From NCBI GenBank assembly GCA_036346255.1, contig CM070639.1, forward strand, positions 31,712,165 through 31,776,164: a stretch of 64,000 nucleotides of DNA. Reading direction: 5' to 3'. The stretch comes from Ampelocalamus luodianensis (taxonomy: Eukaryota; Streptophyta; Magnoliopsida; Poales; Poaceae). A program made the position numbers and the translations under genes. The notes under the pieces were generated by a model, which did not search any database, was not told where the DNA came from, and saw only the letters and a program-made list of their open reading frames with translations. Positions 36,301 to 47,899 of the stretch are shown in pieces. Each line of letters starts with the position of its first letter. Position 1 is the stretch's first letter.

Positions 36301-37515
36301 TGATCTGTTGGGTGTGATCGAAAGGTGCCCGAGTCGCTTAAGGACCGAAGTTACTTGCGCCACCGTCTCGAGCATTTTGCGTGCTAACCACACTAGAGTA
36401 TATGGGACCTCTCTTGACCTAGTACTTTGGCGTGTATTGGCTCCGGGTCGCAGGAGGTCGCAGGAGGGACGGAGGTGGGAGCATGGTAGTTGTCCGAAAA
36501 GCTTTATCCTGAGTGGGTAGTTGTCTTTTCGGCTTTACCATGTAAGCGTATGAGTTTCTATCCATACGAGCGGCTCGTAGTTAATACACAATATTGGAAA
36601 AAGTCTCGTAGGACTTAGCCGTGCCAGCATACCTTCGGAAGTGTGTTTTGGCTTAAAGGCGGTCTCAAGTGTGGGTACATTGGTACACCTGCAGGTTAAA
36701 ACTATTCGAATAGCCTCGTCCTAGGTTATGGACACGCTCGGATACGCCCCCCAAGAACTAGACTACAACATTTAAATTAAAACTTGATGGGTGGTACGAA
36801 TCTGGGATTCGTGCTATTGTTGTGGTGACTATTGGGATAGTCACTTCTAGGTTGTTTATCTTTCGCTTTTGTTATTATTATCCTTACTGTTATTTCAATC
36901 TTAAAAATGAATTGCAAACTTGCCTTTAAAACTGTATTACCTTATTGCAAATGAAAATTGGCTTTATGCAAATGAAACATATGGCCTCCACCAGACAAGC
37001 CTGCATGTAGCATATGAACAGGTCTGCTAGTTCACACGTCAGTCTTGCGGGTACAAAGACAATCTTTGTACTCAGGTGCTTTGCTTAATGTTTTTGTTGC
37101 AGAGGAAGAAGGTGAGCCTCAGGGTCCTCACTTCTGTGAGCTGTGCTGTCGCTTCGTGGGTGACGACTAGGCTTGGCGGTCCGGTCAGATGCCTTGTGGG
37201 TTGAAGGCACACTGATTGGCTTTGTTTATAGCCATCTTATGGCACTTTTGCTTCCGCTGTCTTTTTGTTGTTATTTGTGTATCTTGTGGCCAGTCGGCCA
37301 TTGTCTGTAATATTGTTACTATTTGTTTATCTTCCGTTTGGAAGTGTGGTGTTTGGACTCTATGTGTGGAATGGAGTTGATGTCTAATTTTGTACCGGGG
37401 TGTGTATACTGCTTTCTGGGAAGTATACATATCTCGAGGATCAGTTTATTTGATTTGTGATGCTAGGACCAGGTGGTTGGTTAAGCATTACAAACCAAAT
37501 AAATGGGTCCTCACA
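33377..37515 (+). repeat. 5' LTR of gypsy-3
   Basis: 4139 bp, from TGTAACAGCCCTAACTTAGG to TCCTCACA. It is collinear with the 3' LTR at 42355-46511. ORFs inside (33730-34455 and others) lack family resemblance and are not conserved in frame in the other LTR. Confidence 0.95.
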
Positions 37516-37519
37516 AAGT

Positions 37520-37531
37520 TGGTATCGAGCC
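37520..37531 (+). other. Primer binding site of gypsy-3
   Basis: TGGTATCGAGCC starts 4 bp after the LTR end. It is the tRNA-iMet site with the A of CAG missing. Confidence 0.75.
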
Positions 37532-37950
37532 ATTCGACCGTAGTAACCCAAGCATAGTCGTCCTTAGGATATTTTGAAAGTCTTATTTTCAAATTATAAA
37601 AAGGTTTATGAAAACTTAGGCAGGTTCTCAGATTTTACTCCTTACCTATCTTAGCCTTCTACTCTCATCTTACTCTAATTTGAGTTTAAAACTTGGTTTC
37701 TCTCTTTCCTTTCAAAAGATAGTTCTACCGGTAGAATCGGTCTTTGGGAGAACCATAGAGAATTAATCTAATTAAAATTTGTGGGAGCATAAGGGTAAGT
37801 TATGTATGAGTTTGCTAAGTGTCTGATTTTTGTCAGTTGGTTTTGTAACTTAAAAGTCTTGTGCTTGTTTTGTGCTGTTAGCAAGTTATTTGCAGTAGGT
37901 TATCAACTTCATGTTTTCCGGCTATTGTTAACTTGTCTTAGTGAAACAGG

Positions 37951-39616
37951 ATGGCCGGGAGAACGCGCGGCGGTCAAGAAGCTGGTCATGATGAGGAGCC
38001 CCTCCTCCGACCATGGTCGAGGTTCTCGCTCGGTCGAGCGAACCGCATGGACAGACGCGCATCTTAGAGGTTATTGCTAGGAATACCTCCACTCCCGCCG
38101 GTGGTGGCGCCACTGACTCGCGGGGACTTGCAGAGTTCCTCAGCACACACCGCCGACTTTCTCCCGCCTCGAGGACCCTCTCGATGCGGATGATTGGTGC
38201 GCATGGTTGAGCGAAAGCTCAACATAGCTCGATGCCAGCGCAGATAAGGCACTCTTCGCGTCCCACCAGCTTGAGGGCGCGGCACTCTCATGGTGGGAGA
38301 ACTATCTCGCCATGCAGCCCGCGGGCCATGTGGTCGCGTGGGAGGAGTTCAGATCAGCTTTTCGTCGGGCCCACATCCCAGATGGCCTGATGAAGCTGAA
38401 GAAAAAGGAGTTCCTCGCGCTCAAGCAAGGGCGCAAGTCTGTGACGGAGTACCTTTACGAGTTCAATCATCTGGCTCGTTATGCTCCGGGTGAGGTGGCC
38501 TCAGATGAGGCTAAGCAGGAGAAGTTTATGGATGGCTTGTCCGAGGAGCTGCAGGACAAGCTATCCATTGTGGACTTCTCAGACTTTCAGGCCTTGGTAG
38601 ATAAGGCCATTGTTGCTGAGCATAAGGCGAAGGCGCTGGGTGAGTCCCGCAAGCGCAAATGGGAGGCGCATCAGTCTGCTCACACCAGCCTCGTTCGTCC
38701 TCGGGCTGGGCCAGCACCAGTGGCCCGTTCTTTTGCTCCACCGGCGCCGAGACCATCTGCACCAGCTCCTCGCCCACCGCAGGCCGTGTTTCAGCCACGT
38801 GCGCCTGCGATCCAGCAGCAGAGCGGTCTCCGCAATCCGGCGGCCGAGGTGACTTGTTTTCGCTGCCACAACAAGGGCCATTATGCGAATGCCTGCCCTC
38901 AGAGTGTTGCAGCAGCCCCTCGTCCTAATGGAGGACGCGGGCAGGGGAGCGGTCACCCGCCTGACCAGAAGATTATTCAGAAGACCCAGGGTGCGAGCAG
39001 CGGTCGAGTGAACCACCTTTCAGCTGAGGAGGCTCAGGAGGCGCCAGATGTCGTGATTGGTACACTTCTTGTTAATTCTCGTCCTGCTGCAGTATTATTT
39101 GATTCTGGAGCATCGCATTCTTTTATTTCAAGATCATTTGCTGCTGTTAGTGGTCTTCGCTGTGTTCCTTTGGGAGTTCCTTTGCTCATCCGCTCTCCGG
39201 GGTCGGAAATGAGAGCTGATTTACAGTGTCGGGATGTTTCTATCATAGTTGAAGGAGTGGGATTTTTGGCAAATCTCATTCTGCTCAGTTCAGCGAGTCT
39301 GGATGTGATTCTTGGCATGGATTGGTTGTCCCAACACTTGGGGCAAATCGATTGTGCCAGGAAGATTGTCTATCTTACCAGCCCTTCGGGTGAGCAAGTC
39401 GGGTTTTCGCCACAGCTTCAGGGCCCGTGTCTATGTGCATTAGAAGCAAAGCCAGCCTTGCAAATTCAAGATGTTCCCATAGTATCTGACTTTGTGGATG
39501 TCTTTCCGAAGATTTGCAGGATGCCTCCGGTTCGAGATCCGGAGTTTGCCATCGAGTTCTTTGCCCGGCATCGCTCCGATTTCAAGGCGCGTGTCGGATG
39601 CCTCCCAATGAGCTAG
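37951..39616 (+). pseudogene. gag and protease of gypsy-3
   Basis: ATG at 37951 starts MAGRTRGGQEAGHDEEPLLR; a frame break lies before 38312. From 38312 a 434-residue frame holds the gag domain (EEFRSAFRRAHIPDGLMKLK; KFMDGLSEELQDKLSIVDF), a Pro-rich linker, a CCHC zinc knuckle (CFRCHNKGHYANAC, 38854-38895) and an aspartic protease (LFDSGASHSFIS, Asp-Ser-Gly at 39101-39109; ILGMDWLSQHLGQIDC). It ends in the RT lead-in DFVDVFPK and stops at 39616 after a frameshift. Gag packages the RNA; the protease matures the polyprotein. Protease and knuckle residues are intact, so only a few breaks separate it from a complete frame. Confidence 0.85.
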
Positions 39617-40770
39617 AAGAATTGAAGAAGCAGCTTGGTGAGCTCCAATCAAAGGGTTTCATCCGTCAGTTCATCTCCTTGGGGTTGTCCGGTGATCTTT
39701 GTGAAGAAGAAGGACAAGACTTTGCGCATGTGTGTTGACTACCGTCCTCTCAATGAAGTGACGGTGAAGAACAAATATCCTCCGCCCGCATTGATGATCT
39801 TTTGACCGCTTGTCCGGAGCTGTGTGTTCTCCAAGATTGATCCGAGATCGGGCTATCATCAAGTCCGGATCGAGTGAGGATATTCAAGACGACTTTCACT
39901 ACTCGTTATGGCACATGCAGTACACCGTCATGTCTTTCGGTTTGACCAATGCTCCACTTTGTTCATGAACCTTATGAATTCAGTATTCATGGAGTATTTG
40001 GACAAATTTGTGGTGGTTTTATTGATGACATTCTTATCTATTCCAAGATGAAGTAGAGCATGTTGAGCATCGAAGATTGTTTTGGGCAAGTTATGGGAGC
40101 ATCACCGTGTATGCAAAGTTCAAACAAATGTGAGTTCGGTTGAAGGAAGTGGCATTTTGGGCCATGTTCTTTCAATTTGGAGGCATATTTGTGGATCCCA
40201 AAGAAAGTCACGATGTTCTATCTTGGGGCCACCAAGTCGATCAACGATGTGCGGAGTTTTCTTGGGTTAGCTCGCTACTATCGCCGCTTTATCGAGAACT
40301 TCTCCAAGATCGCAAAGTCATTGATTGAATTGCTTAAGAAGGACAAGAAGTTTGTATGGTCCTCTACTTGTGATGAGAGCTTTGTGAGCTCAAGCGGCGA
40401 TTGACTTCACTCAGTCCTTACTCTTCCGATATCCACAAGAGCTTCGATATTTATTGCGATGCCTCTCGTCGGGACTTGGGTGTGTTCTTATGCAGAAGGC
40501 AAGGCGGTTGAGACCTCACGAGCTCAACTATCCCACCCATGATTTAGAGCTTTCATGCGGTGGTTCATGCACTCAAGATTTGGCGGCATTATTTGATCGG
40601 TAACACGTGAGGTGTATTCCGATCATAAGAGTTTGAAATACTTATTTACTCGGCCCGGATCTGAACCTCGGGCAAAGGAGATGGCTAGAATTAATCAAAG
40701 ATTATGACATGGGTATTCGTATCACCGCAAGGCCAATGTGGTTCTTGATGCACTTAGTCGAAAGGTGTAT
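39490..40770 (+). pseudogene. Reverse transcriptase and RNase H of gypsy-3, frameshifted
   Basis: Pieces appear in several frames: PNELEELKKQLGELQSKGFI (39600-39660), MCVDYRPLNEV-like text near 39730, the FIDD active site near 40020 (ATTGATGACATTC, both Asp codons present), YLGATKSINDVRSFLGLARY (ORF 40177-40404), and RNase H traces near 40440-40760 (DASR, RPHELNYPTHDLEL, DHKSLKYLFT). At least eight indels are needed to read through. The block is flanked on both sides by long clean frames, which makes clustered sequence error a real alternative to decay. Confidence 0.8.
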
Positions 40771-42314
40771 TGCAATACTTTGATGATCCAAGAGCAGCAA
40801 CCTGCGCTTCTTGCAGAATTCAGCGTCTCAACTTGGGTTTGGTTGAGCACGGTTCCCTTACTGCCCTGATTGTGCAACCAACCTTGGTGGATCAAATCAA
40901 GGCAGCGCAGCAATCGATGAAGGTGTGGGTAAAATCAAAGCAGAATATCAAGGGTGGATCAGCCAAGTGTTTCACAGAAGATGAGCACGGTGTTGTATGG
41001 TTTGGGCAGCGTCTTGTGGTCCCAAAGGTCCCGGAGTTGCGGGATTTGATTCTTCAGGAGGCCCATGATTCGCCTTTGTCCATCCATCCCGGGGCCACTA
41101 AAATGTACCAAGATCTGCGTCAGAGATTCTGGTGGACTCGCATGAAGCGCGAGATTGCCAGGTTCGTTGCCAGATGCGACATATGTTGTCGCGTGAAGGC
41201 CGAGCATCAGCGTCCAGCAGGTCTTCTTCAGCCCTTACCTATACCAGAATGGAAGTGGGATTCAGTTGGTATGGACTTCGTCACTGGTCTACCCCGTACT
41301 CCTGCAGGGAAGGATGCATTATGGGTTATCATTGATCGATTGACGAAGGTGGCTCATTTCCTTCCAGTGCGATCGAAGATTGATGTGAATCAGTTAGCGG
41401 ATCTTTACATATCCCGTATTGTGAGTCTGCATGGTGTGCCACGAACAATTGTGTCAGATCGTGGTTCTCTGTTCACCTCTCGGTTTTGGCATAGTCTGCA
41501 GGAAGCCATGGGGACCCGTCTTTCATTCAGCTCAGCCTATCATCCTCAGACTGATGGTCAGACGGAGCGCGTCAACCAGGTGCTTGAAGACATGCTCCGT
41601 GCTTGTGTTCTTTCCTATGGGAAGAATTGGGAGAAGTGCCTACCACTTGCCGAGTTCTCCTACAACAACAGCTTCCAGGCTAGTCTCGGTATGGCACCGT
41701 TTGAGGCTTTGTATGGGAGGCGCTGCAGAACACCATTGAACTGGTCAGAAACTGGTGAAAGGCAGTTCTTTGGCCCGGATTCGATCAATGAGGCAGAAAG
41801 TCAAGTGCAGTTGATTCGTGAGCACTTGCGCGTAGCTCAGTCCAGGCAGAAGAGCTATGCAGATCGTCGTCGTCGTGAGCTGAGTTTCCAGCCCAATGAC
41901 TTTGTGTATCTCAAAGTCTCACCTTTGAAGGGACATCGTCGTTTCGGTGTCAAGGGCAAACTGGCTCCTCGATATGTCGGGCCGTATCGCATCATCAAGA
42001 AAGTGGGAGCTGTTGCATACAAGTTGGAGTTGCCAGCTACACTTGAGGGGGTGCATGATGTTTTCCATGTGTCGCAATTGAAGAAATGCCTCCGTGTTCC
42101 GGTTGAGGAAACACCATTGGAAAATATCGATGTGCAGGAAGATCTGTCTTATCGTGAGCGTCCCGTTCGTGTCCTCGAAGAAGCTGAACGCAGAACAAGG
42201 AACCGTGTGATCAAGTTCCTTAAGGTTCAGTGGTCGAACCACTCCGAGGATGAAGCCACTTGGGAGCGGGAAGATCGCCTCCGAGCAGATTACCCATCCT
42301 TCTTCTCCCAGTGA
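40770..42314 (+). CDS. Integrase-chromodomain end of gypsy-3 pol, open frame
   Basis: A 514-residue open frame, part of the polyprotein rather than a gene with its own start. It holds the integrase zinc-binding segment (HPGATKMYQDLRQRFWW; CDICCRVKAEHQRP), the catalytic core with Asp in MDFVTGLP, Asp in VSDRGSLFTSRFW and Glu in GQTERVNQ (DDE triad complete), the C-terminal DNA-binding part (FVYLKVSPLKGHRRFGVKGK) and a chromodomain-like end (FLKVQWSNHSEDEATWERED). It would insert the cDNA; the chromodomain is thought to steer insertion to heterochromatin. The integrase looks functional by residues. Stop TGA is at 42312. Confidence 0.88.
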   Translation: MQYFDDPRAATCASCRIQRLNLGLVEHGSLTALIVQPTLVDQIKAAQQSMKVWVKSKQNIKGGSAKCFTEDEHGVVWFGQRLVVPKVPELRDLILQEAHDSPLSIHPGATKMYQDLRQRFWWTRMKREIARFVARCDICCRVKAEHQRPAGLLQPLPIPEWKWDSVGMDFVTGLPRTPAGKDALWVIIDRLTKVAHFLPVRSKIDVNQLADLYISRIVSLHGVPRTIVSDRGSLFTSRFWHSLQEAMGTRLSFSSAYHPQTDGQTERVNQVLEDMLRACVLSYGKNWEKCLPLAEFSYNNSFQASLGMAPFEALYGRRCRTPLNWSETGERQFFGPDSINEAESQVQLIREHLRVAQSRQKSYADRRRRELSFQPNDFVYLKVSPLKGHRRFGVKGKLAPRYVGPYRIIKKVGAVAYKLELPATLEGVHDVFHVSQLKKCLRVPVEETPLENIDVQEDLSYRERPVRVLEEAERRTRNRVIKFLKVQWSNHSEDEATWEREDRLRADYPSFFSQ

Positions 42315-42337
42315 TCAGAATCTCGGGGCGAGATTCC

Positions 42338-42354
42338 TGTAAGGGGGGGAGATT
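42338..42354 (+). other. Polypurine tract of gypsy-3
   Basis: TGTAAGGGGGGGAGATT ends right before TGTAACAGCC of the 3' LTR. Confidence 0.8.
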
Positions 42355-45300
42355 TGTAACAGCCCTAACTTAGGGTTTGTATTTCAAATGTAAAATTTTG
42401 AGGAGAAATAAAAACTTTTGCTGTCTCTTCAAATCATTTGAAAGTTTCTACATTTTTCCCTAGCAATTTCCATTTTCTAGAATTAAATTCTTGTGAATGG
42501 AAATTGTTGGCAGCAAATTCTTAGCCTTCAAACTTGTAATCATCCCCTAGGAATATTTTTCCTGTCATCTTGATCATCCTATCTACCTCCCTGAATTATT
42601 TCACAATTTTTAGATTTTGTTTGCTATTTCAAATGGCCAAGTCAACTCTGTTTGAAATCTGGTCAAACTCCCTGTACAGCAGCTTGTGAATTTTCTCTAG
42701 AACAATGCAGTGCATAAAAAGTTCTGGAAAAATTATACAAGGTTGTTCTCTGTCTCTAGTAGCTACCATAAAAATTTCGAAATTTTTGGAGCTCAGGAGC
42801 TACCTCTAAAAATTCCCCAAACCTTCTCTGTCTTTTAAATCAAAATCTAAAAGTACTGTTCCTCGGGCCCGAACCCAACTCAGGCTCGAGTCCGACCCGC
42901 GCCACTTGACTCGGTCGCGTCAACTATCTGCACCGCGCGAAGTCAATTGATCGTGACCGTCCGATGCAAATCGAACGATCCACGTGCGCGCGTGCAACCG
43001 ACCTGTCCGAATGCATACATCAATCTCAGCCGTCCATTTCAGATCCAACGGTCGGTGCGTTCTGAACCGAGCCAAACCTCCGGTTCGCACCGCTTCGTCC
43101 GTCGCTGGCAGGTGGACCCTACCTGTCAGGTCCACCCTCGTCTTCTCCGCACCTCACCGGAGTTCGCGGCGTGCGGCGCGCATGCTTGCCACGCACCTCG
43201 CCGCGCCACCTATTTGCCCTCGTGTGCGTCCGTGGAGCATCGCGAGCTTCATAACCTCACCGCACTCATTCGGTCATCGTTTCTTCGCTCTCTCACCTTC
43301 TCCGCCCAAATTTTCCTCTCACGAGAAGAACTCGAGCGTAGCGCCGCCGTTCGAGCCGCCTTGAGCCGACCGCGCGGTCGTGTTCCCTCGCCTCGCCGCC
43401 TCCATTTTGCCTATTCCGGTCCTTGGCGCCCAAAGTGGATCACTGTGGGCGGTATCGTCTGCCCTCGCCTCCGGCGATCTCGCCCCGCGAGCTTGCTAGC
43501 GTTTCGTGAGTCTCAAGCCTCGCGTTTGGTTCCACTTGATCGCAATGCTCCACCGATGCTCACGGTGGGTTCGTTTACGTCTTTGGTGCATCGTGGAAGC
43601 CGTGGCGACCGATTTTTCTCCGAGCTCGGTGTTTCGCGCCGTGGTGATTCCGGCCGTCTCGGACCTCCTTCGTCGCCATCATCTTGTGCTTATTGTTCCT
43701 GGGATCAAGGCGGAGCTGTGGCGCACCTTCTGGAGTCTTCTCGAAGCCCGTAGCGTCTTCTCCGCGAGCACCGCATCTTCTTCTCCGCCTCCGTTCGCCG
43801 CCAGCTCGCCGCCGGCATTCCGTGACTCGCGCCACCGTCATCAAGTTCGCGAGGTCCTTGCGAACCCGAAGGTACCACTCACTCGTCTTGAAACTCACGG
43901 TTTGCTAGATCACTGCGCGCGCCGCACTGCCGTGCGTTGCTCGCCGATGAACCGCCGGTGAAGATTAGTTTAACTCTAATCATGTCTTCTTTGAGTCACT
44001 GATTTGTGGGCCCTCTCTGGTAATCGCATTTAGAAATCCTTTAATCCAGCCCGTTATTTGTTCTCTGAGTCACTGCCATGTGGGTCCATGTTGTCAGTTA
44101 GGTTTGTGTAGTTCTGGTTATACGTTTTCTCTGATGGGAAGCGTATTTCTCTGTGTGAGTGTTTTAGGTTTGCACCTTAGTGAGCCAAGACGTATTCTTT
44201 GAATACGCCGACGTCACTTTAGGCGGTGCGCTGTCTGTCGGCGTTACGCGGCCCCATTGTCGATGGTGGGGCTTCTTCGGTGGCGGTAGAAAAGTATTTA
44301 GTGCTTTAGTATTTCTGTAATATGTTTTCTGTTGCACTGTTAATTCATTTAAACTTAGAAAATGCATAACTAATTCAATTTTTATCCAAATTGCATGAAT
44401 CCAGTGCTGTTATTTTTCATTTTAAATGTATTATTTACTAAAATTAGTTTCATCCATGTCTCTGTAGCAAAAAAAATCTGTTATCTAATAAAATGATGTC
44501 TTATGTATCTTCTAAATTAGAAAATGCATATCTTTTCCAATAATTGTCCAAATTCAATGAACCCAGTTTTGTAAAATTTCATTTTCAGTATACTAACTGT
44601 TAGGATAGGTTTTATACACTGTTTCTGTTTATGAAAAGTTGTTAAGTAACTAACTAGTGGCATGTTGTGTTTTTAGCTTAGAAAATTCATAGAAAATTAT
44701 TAGCATCTTAAAATGATTTGTTCTCTGTTTCTAAATTTTGTTATATCTTGTTTAGGCTGCTGTGTGAATTTTGGCATGAGTTGATGTTGTTGATGCTTGA
44801 GTTTTGTCGGTGTTATTCGTCCTTATTTGCTGTTGTGTTCGATCGTTAGGCTTCGATATTTGCGGCAACCCTGAGGACGATCCTCCGCACCATATTGAGC
44901 AACAGCAGCAAGGCAAGCAGTTTGATCATGTTTAATCCCAGTATTTTAAAAGATTAATATTTTGTTTCAGCTGTATGTATGCATTGCTTAATTTGTGTTA
45001 TATTGATTAGTTAAATCCGTAGCTGCATATCCTGTAGACAAAATATTGATCTCTACTACCTGAGCCTAGGTTATTTGCTGTGATTAGAGATCGCTGGATG
45101 ATTTCTTGTCACTTAGTAGATACGATTTCATTTGCTTAGACATGCTTAGTATCGGTAGAATCTGGCGGTTATCGACTTTAGTCGGTAACCTTGATCACAC
45201 AAAATTTACTACAACTTTATGTTTCAAAGACTTTTGCTATGTTATTTGCAAAATTAAAAATGAAAACAAAATGATTTAGACTTGGGCACAATGGTAAGAC

Positions 45301-46511
45301 TGGTGTGATCTGTTGGGTGTGATGGAAAGGTGCCGAGCCGAGTTAAGGACCGAGTTACTTGCGCCACCAGATCGAGCATTTTGCGTGCTAACCACACTAG
45401 AGTATATGGGACCTCTCTTGACCTAGTACTTTGGCGTGTATTGGCTCCGGGTCGCAGGAGGTCGCAGGAGGGACGGAGGTGGGAGCATGGTAGTTGTCCG
45501 AAAAGCTTTATCCTGAGTGGGTAGTTGTCTTTTCGGCTTTACCATGTAAGCGTATGGGTTTCTATCCATACGAGCGGCTCGTAGTTAATACACAATATTG
45601 GAAAAAGTCTCGTAGGACTTAGCCGTACAAAGATACCTTCGAAGTGTGTTTTGGCTTAAAGGCGATGCAAGTGTGGGTACATTGGTACACCTGCAGGATT
45701 AAAACTATTCGAATAGCCTCGCCCTAGGTTATGGACACGCTCGGATACGCCCCCCAAGAACTAGACTACAACATTTAAATTAAAACTTGATGGGTGGTAC
45801 GAATCTGGGATTCGTGCTATTGTTGTGGTGACTATTGGGATAGTCACTTCTAGGTTGTTTATCTTTCGCTTTTGTTATTATTATCCTTCTCTGTTATTTC
45901 AATCTTAAAAATGAATTGCAAACTTGCCTTTAAAACTGTATTACCTTATTGCAAATGAAAATTGGCTTTATGCAAATGAAACATATGGCCTCCACTGCAC
46001 AAGCTCGCATGTAGCATATGAGCAGTGTCCGCTAGTTCACACGTCGGTCTTGCGGGTACAAAGACAATCTTTGTACTCGGTGCTTTGCTTAATGTTTTTG
46101 TTGCGAGAGGAAGAAGGTGAGCCTCGTGGTCCTCACTTACTGTGAGTCTGTTGCCGCCGTGGGTGACGACTAGGCTTGGCGGTCCTCGGATGCCTTGTGG
46201 GTTGAAGGCACACCGATTGGCTTTGTTTATAGCCATCTTATGGCACTTTTGCTTCCGCTGTCTTTTTGTTGTTATTTGTGTATCTTGTGGCCAGTCGGCC
46301 ATTGTCTGTAATATTGTTACTATTTGTTTATCTTCCGTTTGGAAGTGTGGTGTTTGGACTCTATGTGTGGAATGGAGTTGATGTCTAATTTTGTACCGGG
46401 GTGTATATCGCTCGAAGTATACATATCTCGAGGATCGATTTATTTGATTTGTGATGCTAGGACCAGGTGGTTGGTTAAGCATTACAAACCAAATAAACTG
46501 GGGTCCTCACA
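42355..46511 (+). repeat. 3' LTR of gypsy-3
   Basis: 4157 bp, TGTAACAGCC ... TCCTCACA, collinear with 33377-37515. Differences are concentrated at CAG/CTG triplets and in the GC-rich block 42860-43960. Confidence 0.95.
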
Positions 46512-47244
46512 CCAAGTGTCCCCGTACATCGACGAGCAAAAATACATGGTACGCAAACAGAATCCAGACTGGTCGGAGGTTTAGATCACGAGAGAGCACA
46601 ACCATCAGTTCAACGAATGGTTAAAGGTGCGATTCACTGGGAGGTCATCAAGTGATGATACATTGCTATGGTTGGCAAAAGGGCAAAAATTTACAATTGT
46701 GACAAGGCAAGGATACGACATAAATGGGTACACATTTTATACGGCAGATCAAGATAGGAAGAGCACAGTCTAGAACAGCAGTGTCCGCATAGATGCGTTT
46801 CACGAGCAGTTCAATACCGCCGAGGCACATGGATTGAACTCCAACTATGGGTTCGTAGAGGAGATTTGGGAGATCGACTATGTACTTTTCAAGATCCCCC
46901 TATTTCGATGCCATTAGGTTAAACTTCCATATGGAGTGAAGGTCGACAAGTACGACATCACTATTGTGGATCTCAAATGTGTCGGATACAAGGAAGAATC
47001 ACTCGTACTCGCTAAGCAAGTTATTCAAGTTTTTTATGTAACAGACCCGACAAATAAGAACCGCCACGTAGTTCTTCATGGAAAAAGAAGGATTGTCGAA
47101 GTTGAGAATGTCGTTGATGAGGAAGAGTACAATCAATTTGATGAGTTGCCTCCTTTCGGAGACGACATCAGGCTCGAGGAAGAACCCAGTGATGAAGCTA
47201 GTTATATACGCGTCGATCATCACGAAGGGCTATATTTTAATTAA
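46512..47244 (+). pseudogene. CACTA transposase, C-terminal part (DUF4216-like)
   Basis: It continues the gene broken by gypsy-3 and begins with the second CCAAG copy. Readable text is SPYIDEQKYMVRKQNPDWSE, then GYDINGYTFYTADQDRKST, then an open 102-residue stretch (46936-47244) with YGVKVDKYDITIVDLKCVGY and QVFYVTDPTNKNRHVVLHGK, ending in an acidic tail. GYDINGYTFYT and QVFYVTDP are hallmarks of the C-terminal region of TNP2-type CACTA proteins. In-frame stops at about 46582, 46771 and 46916 show decay. Confidence 0.8.
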
Positions 47245-47248
47245 GAAT

Positions 47249-47640
47249 TTATTCCATAACATGAGACATGTTAATGTGTACTTGCCATGTGTTATGGACT
47301 TGTAATCTCTTATTTGGATGTCAATGTGGAATTGTCATGTGTTAATGTGTTATGGACTTATCATCTCTGATATTGATGTCAATGTGGACTTCATTGTAAT
47401 GTGGAGTATCAAAATTGGTTTTACTTGATTTGGAGTTGAGTTGAATTAATTATATATGAATTTTTGAAGTCAAATGATTTGGAGTTGTGTTATGGACTTG
47501 TCACCAGGTTCATGTGGATAAATAGAATGAAGCATGGCATATCACTGATTTATTCCATAACATGAGACATGTTGTGTTATGGACTTGTCACCAGGATCTA
47601 GTATGATTTATTCTATACATGAGACATGTCAATGTGGAAT
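47249..47640 (+). repeat. AT-rich repeats after the CACTA transposase gene
   Basis: Three imperfect copies of TTATTCCATAACATGAGACA (about 47248, 47549, 47608) alternate with GTGTTATGGACTTGT copies. No coding signal. Probably 3' untranslated and spacer sequence of the CACTA. Confidence 0.5.
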
Positions 47641-47771
47641 TGTTATGTGTTAACGTGTTATATATGGACTTGTTATCTCCGATTTTTTGTCAATGTATGA
47701 CTTAATGTCTCCCTACTCTTGTATGCCTAATACATGTTGCACATATCTCTCGAATGAACTATCATAGTGGC

Positions 47772-47815
47772 ATATCACAGACGGTTCCATAATAGAACTG
47801 TCTGTGATATGCCTT
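47772..47815 (+). repeat. Internal copy of the CACTA subterminal hairpin
   Basis: ATATCACAGACGGTTCCATA and its near inverse CTGTCTGTGATATGCC form a hairpin inside the element, between the two genes. It resembles the subterminal units and precedes the GC-rich start of the second gene. Confidence 0.6.
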
Positions 47816-47899
47816 TATTAGGCAGGAACCGCTAGGTTTTGCGCCCTTACTCATCACTCGCCCTTACTCTCGCCCTTTCACCTCCCCACCCGAGCACCC

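Larger units (their letters stand above)
33377..46511 (+). mobile_element. Ty3/gypsy retrotransposon inserted in the CACTA (gypsy-3)
   Basis: Complete structure: 5' LTR 33377-37515, primer site, gag-pol 37951-42314, PPT, 3' LTR 42355-46511, and a perfect CCAAG target duplication. Length is 13.1 kb. It is the best preserved of the three gypsy elements, with two long open frames (38312-39616 and 40770-42314). The RT/RNase H zone between them is frameshifted. The C-terminal chromodomain-like motif and the long LTRs suggest a Tekay/Del-type chromovirus. Confidence 0.95.
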
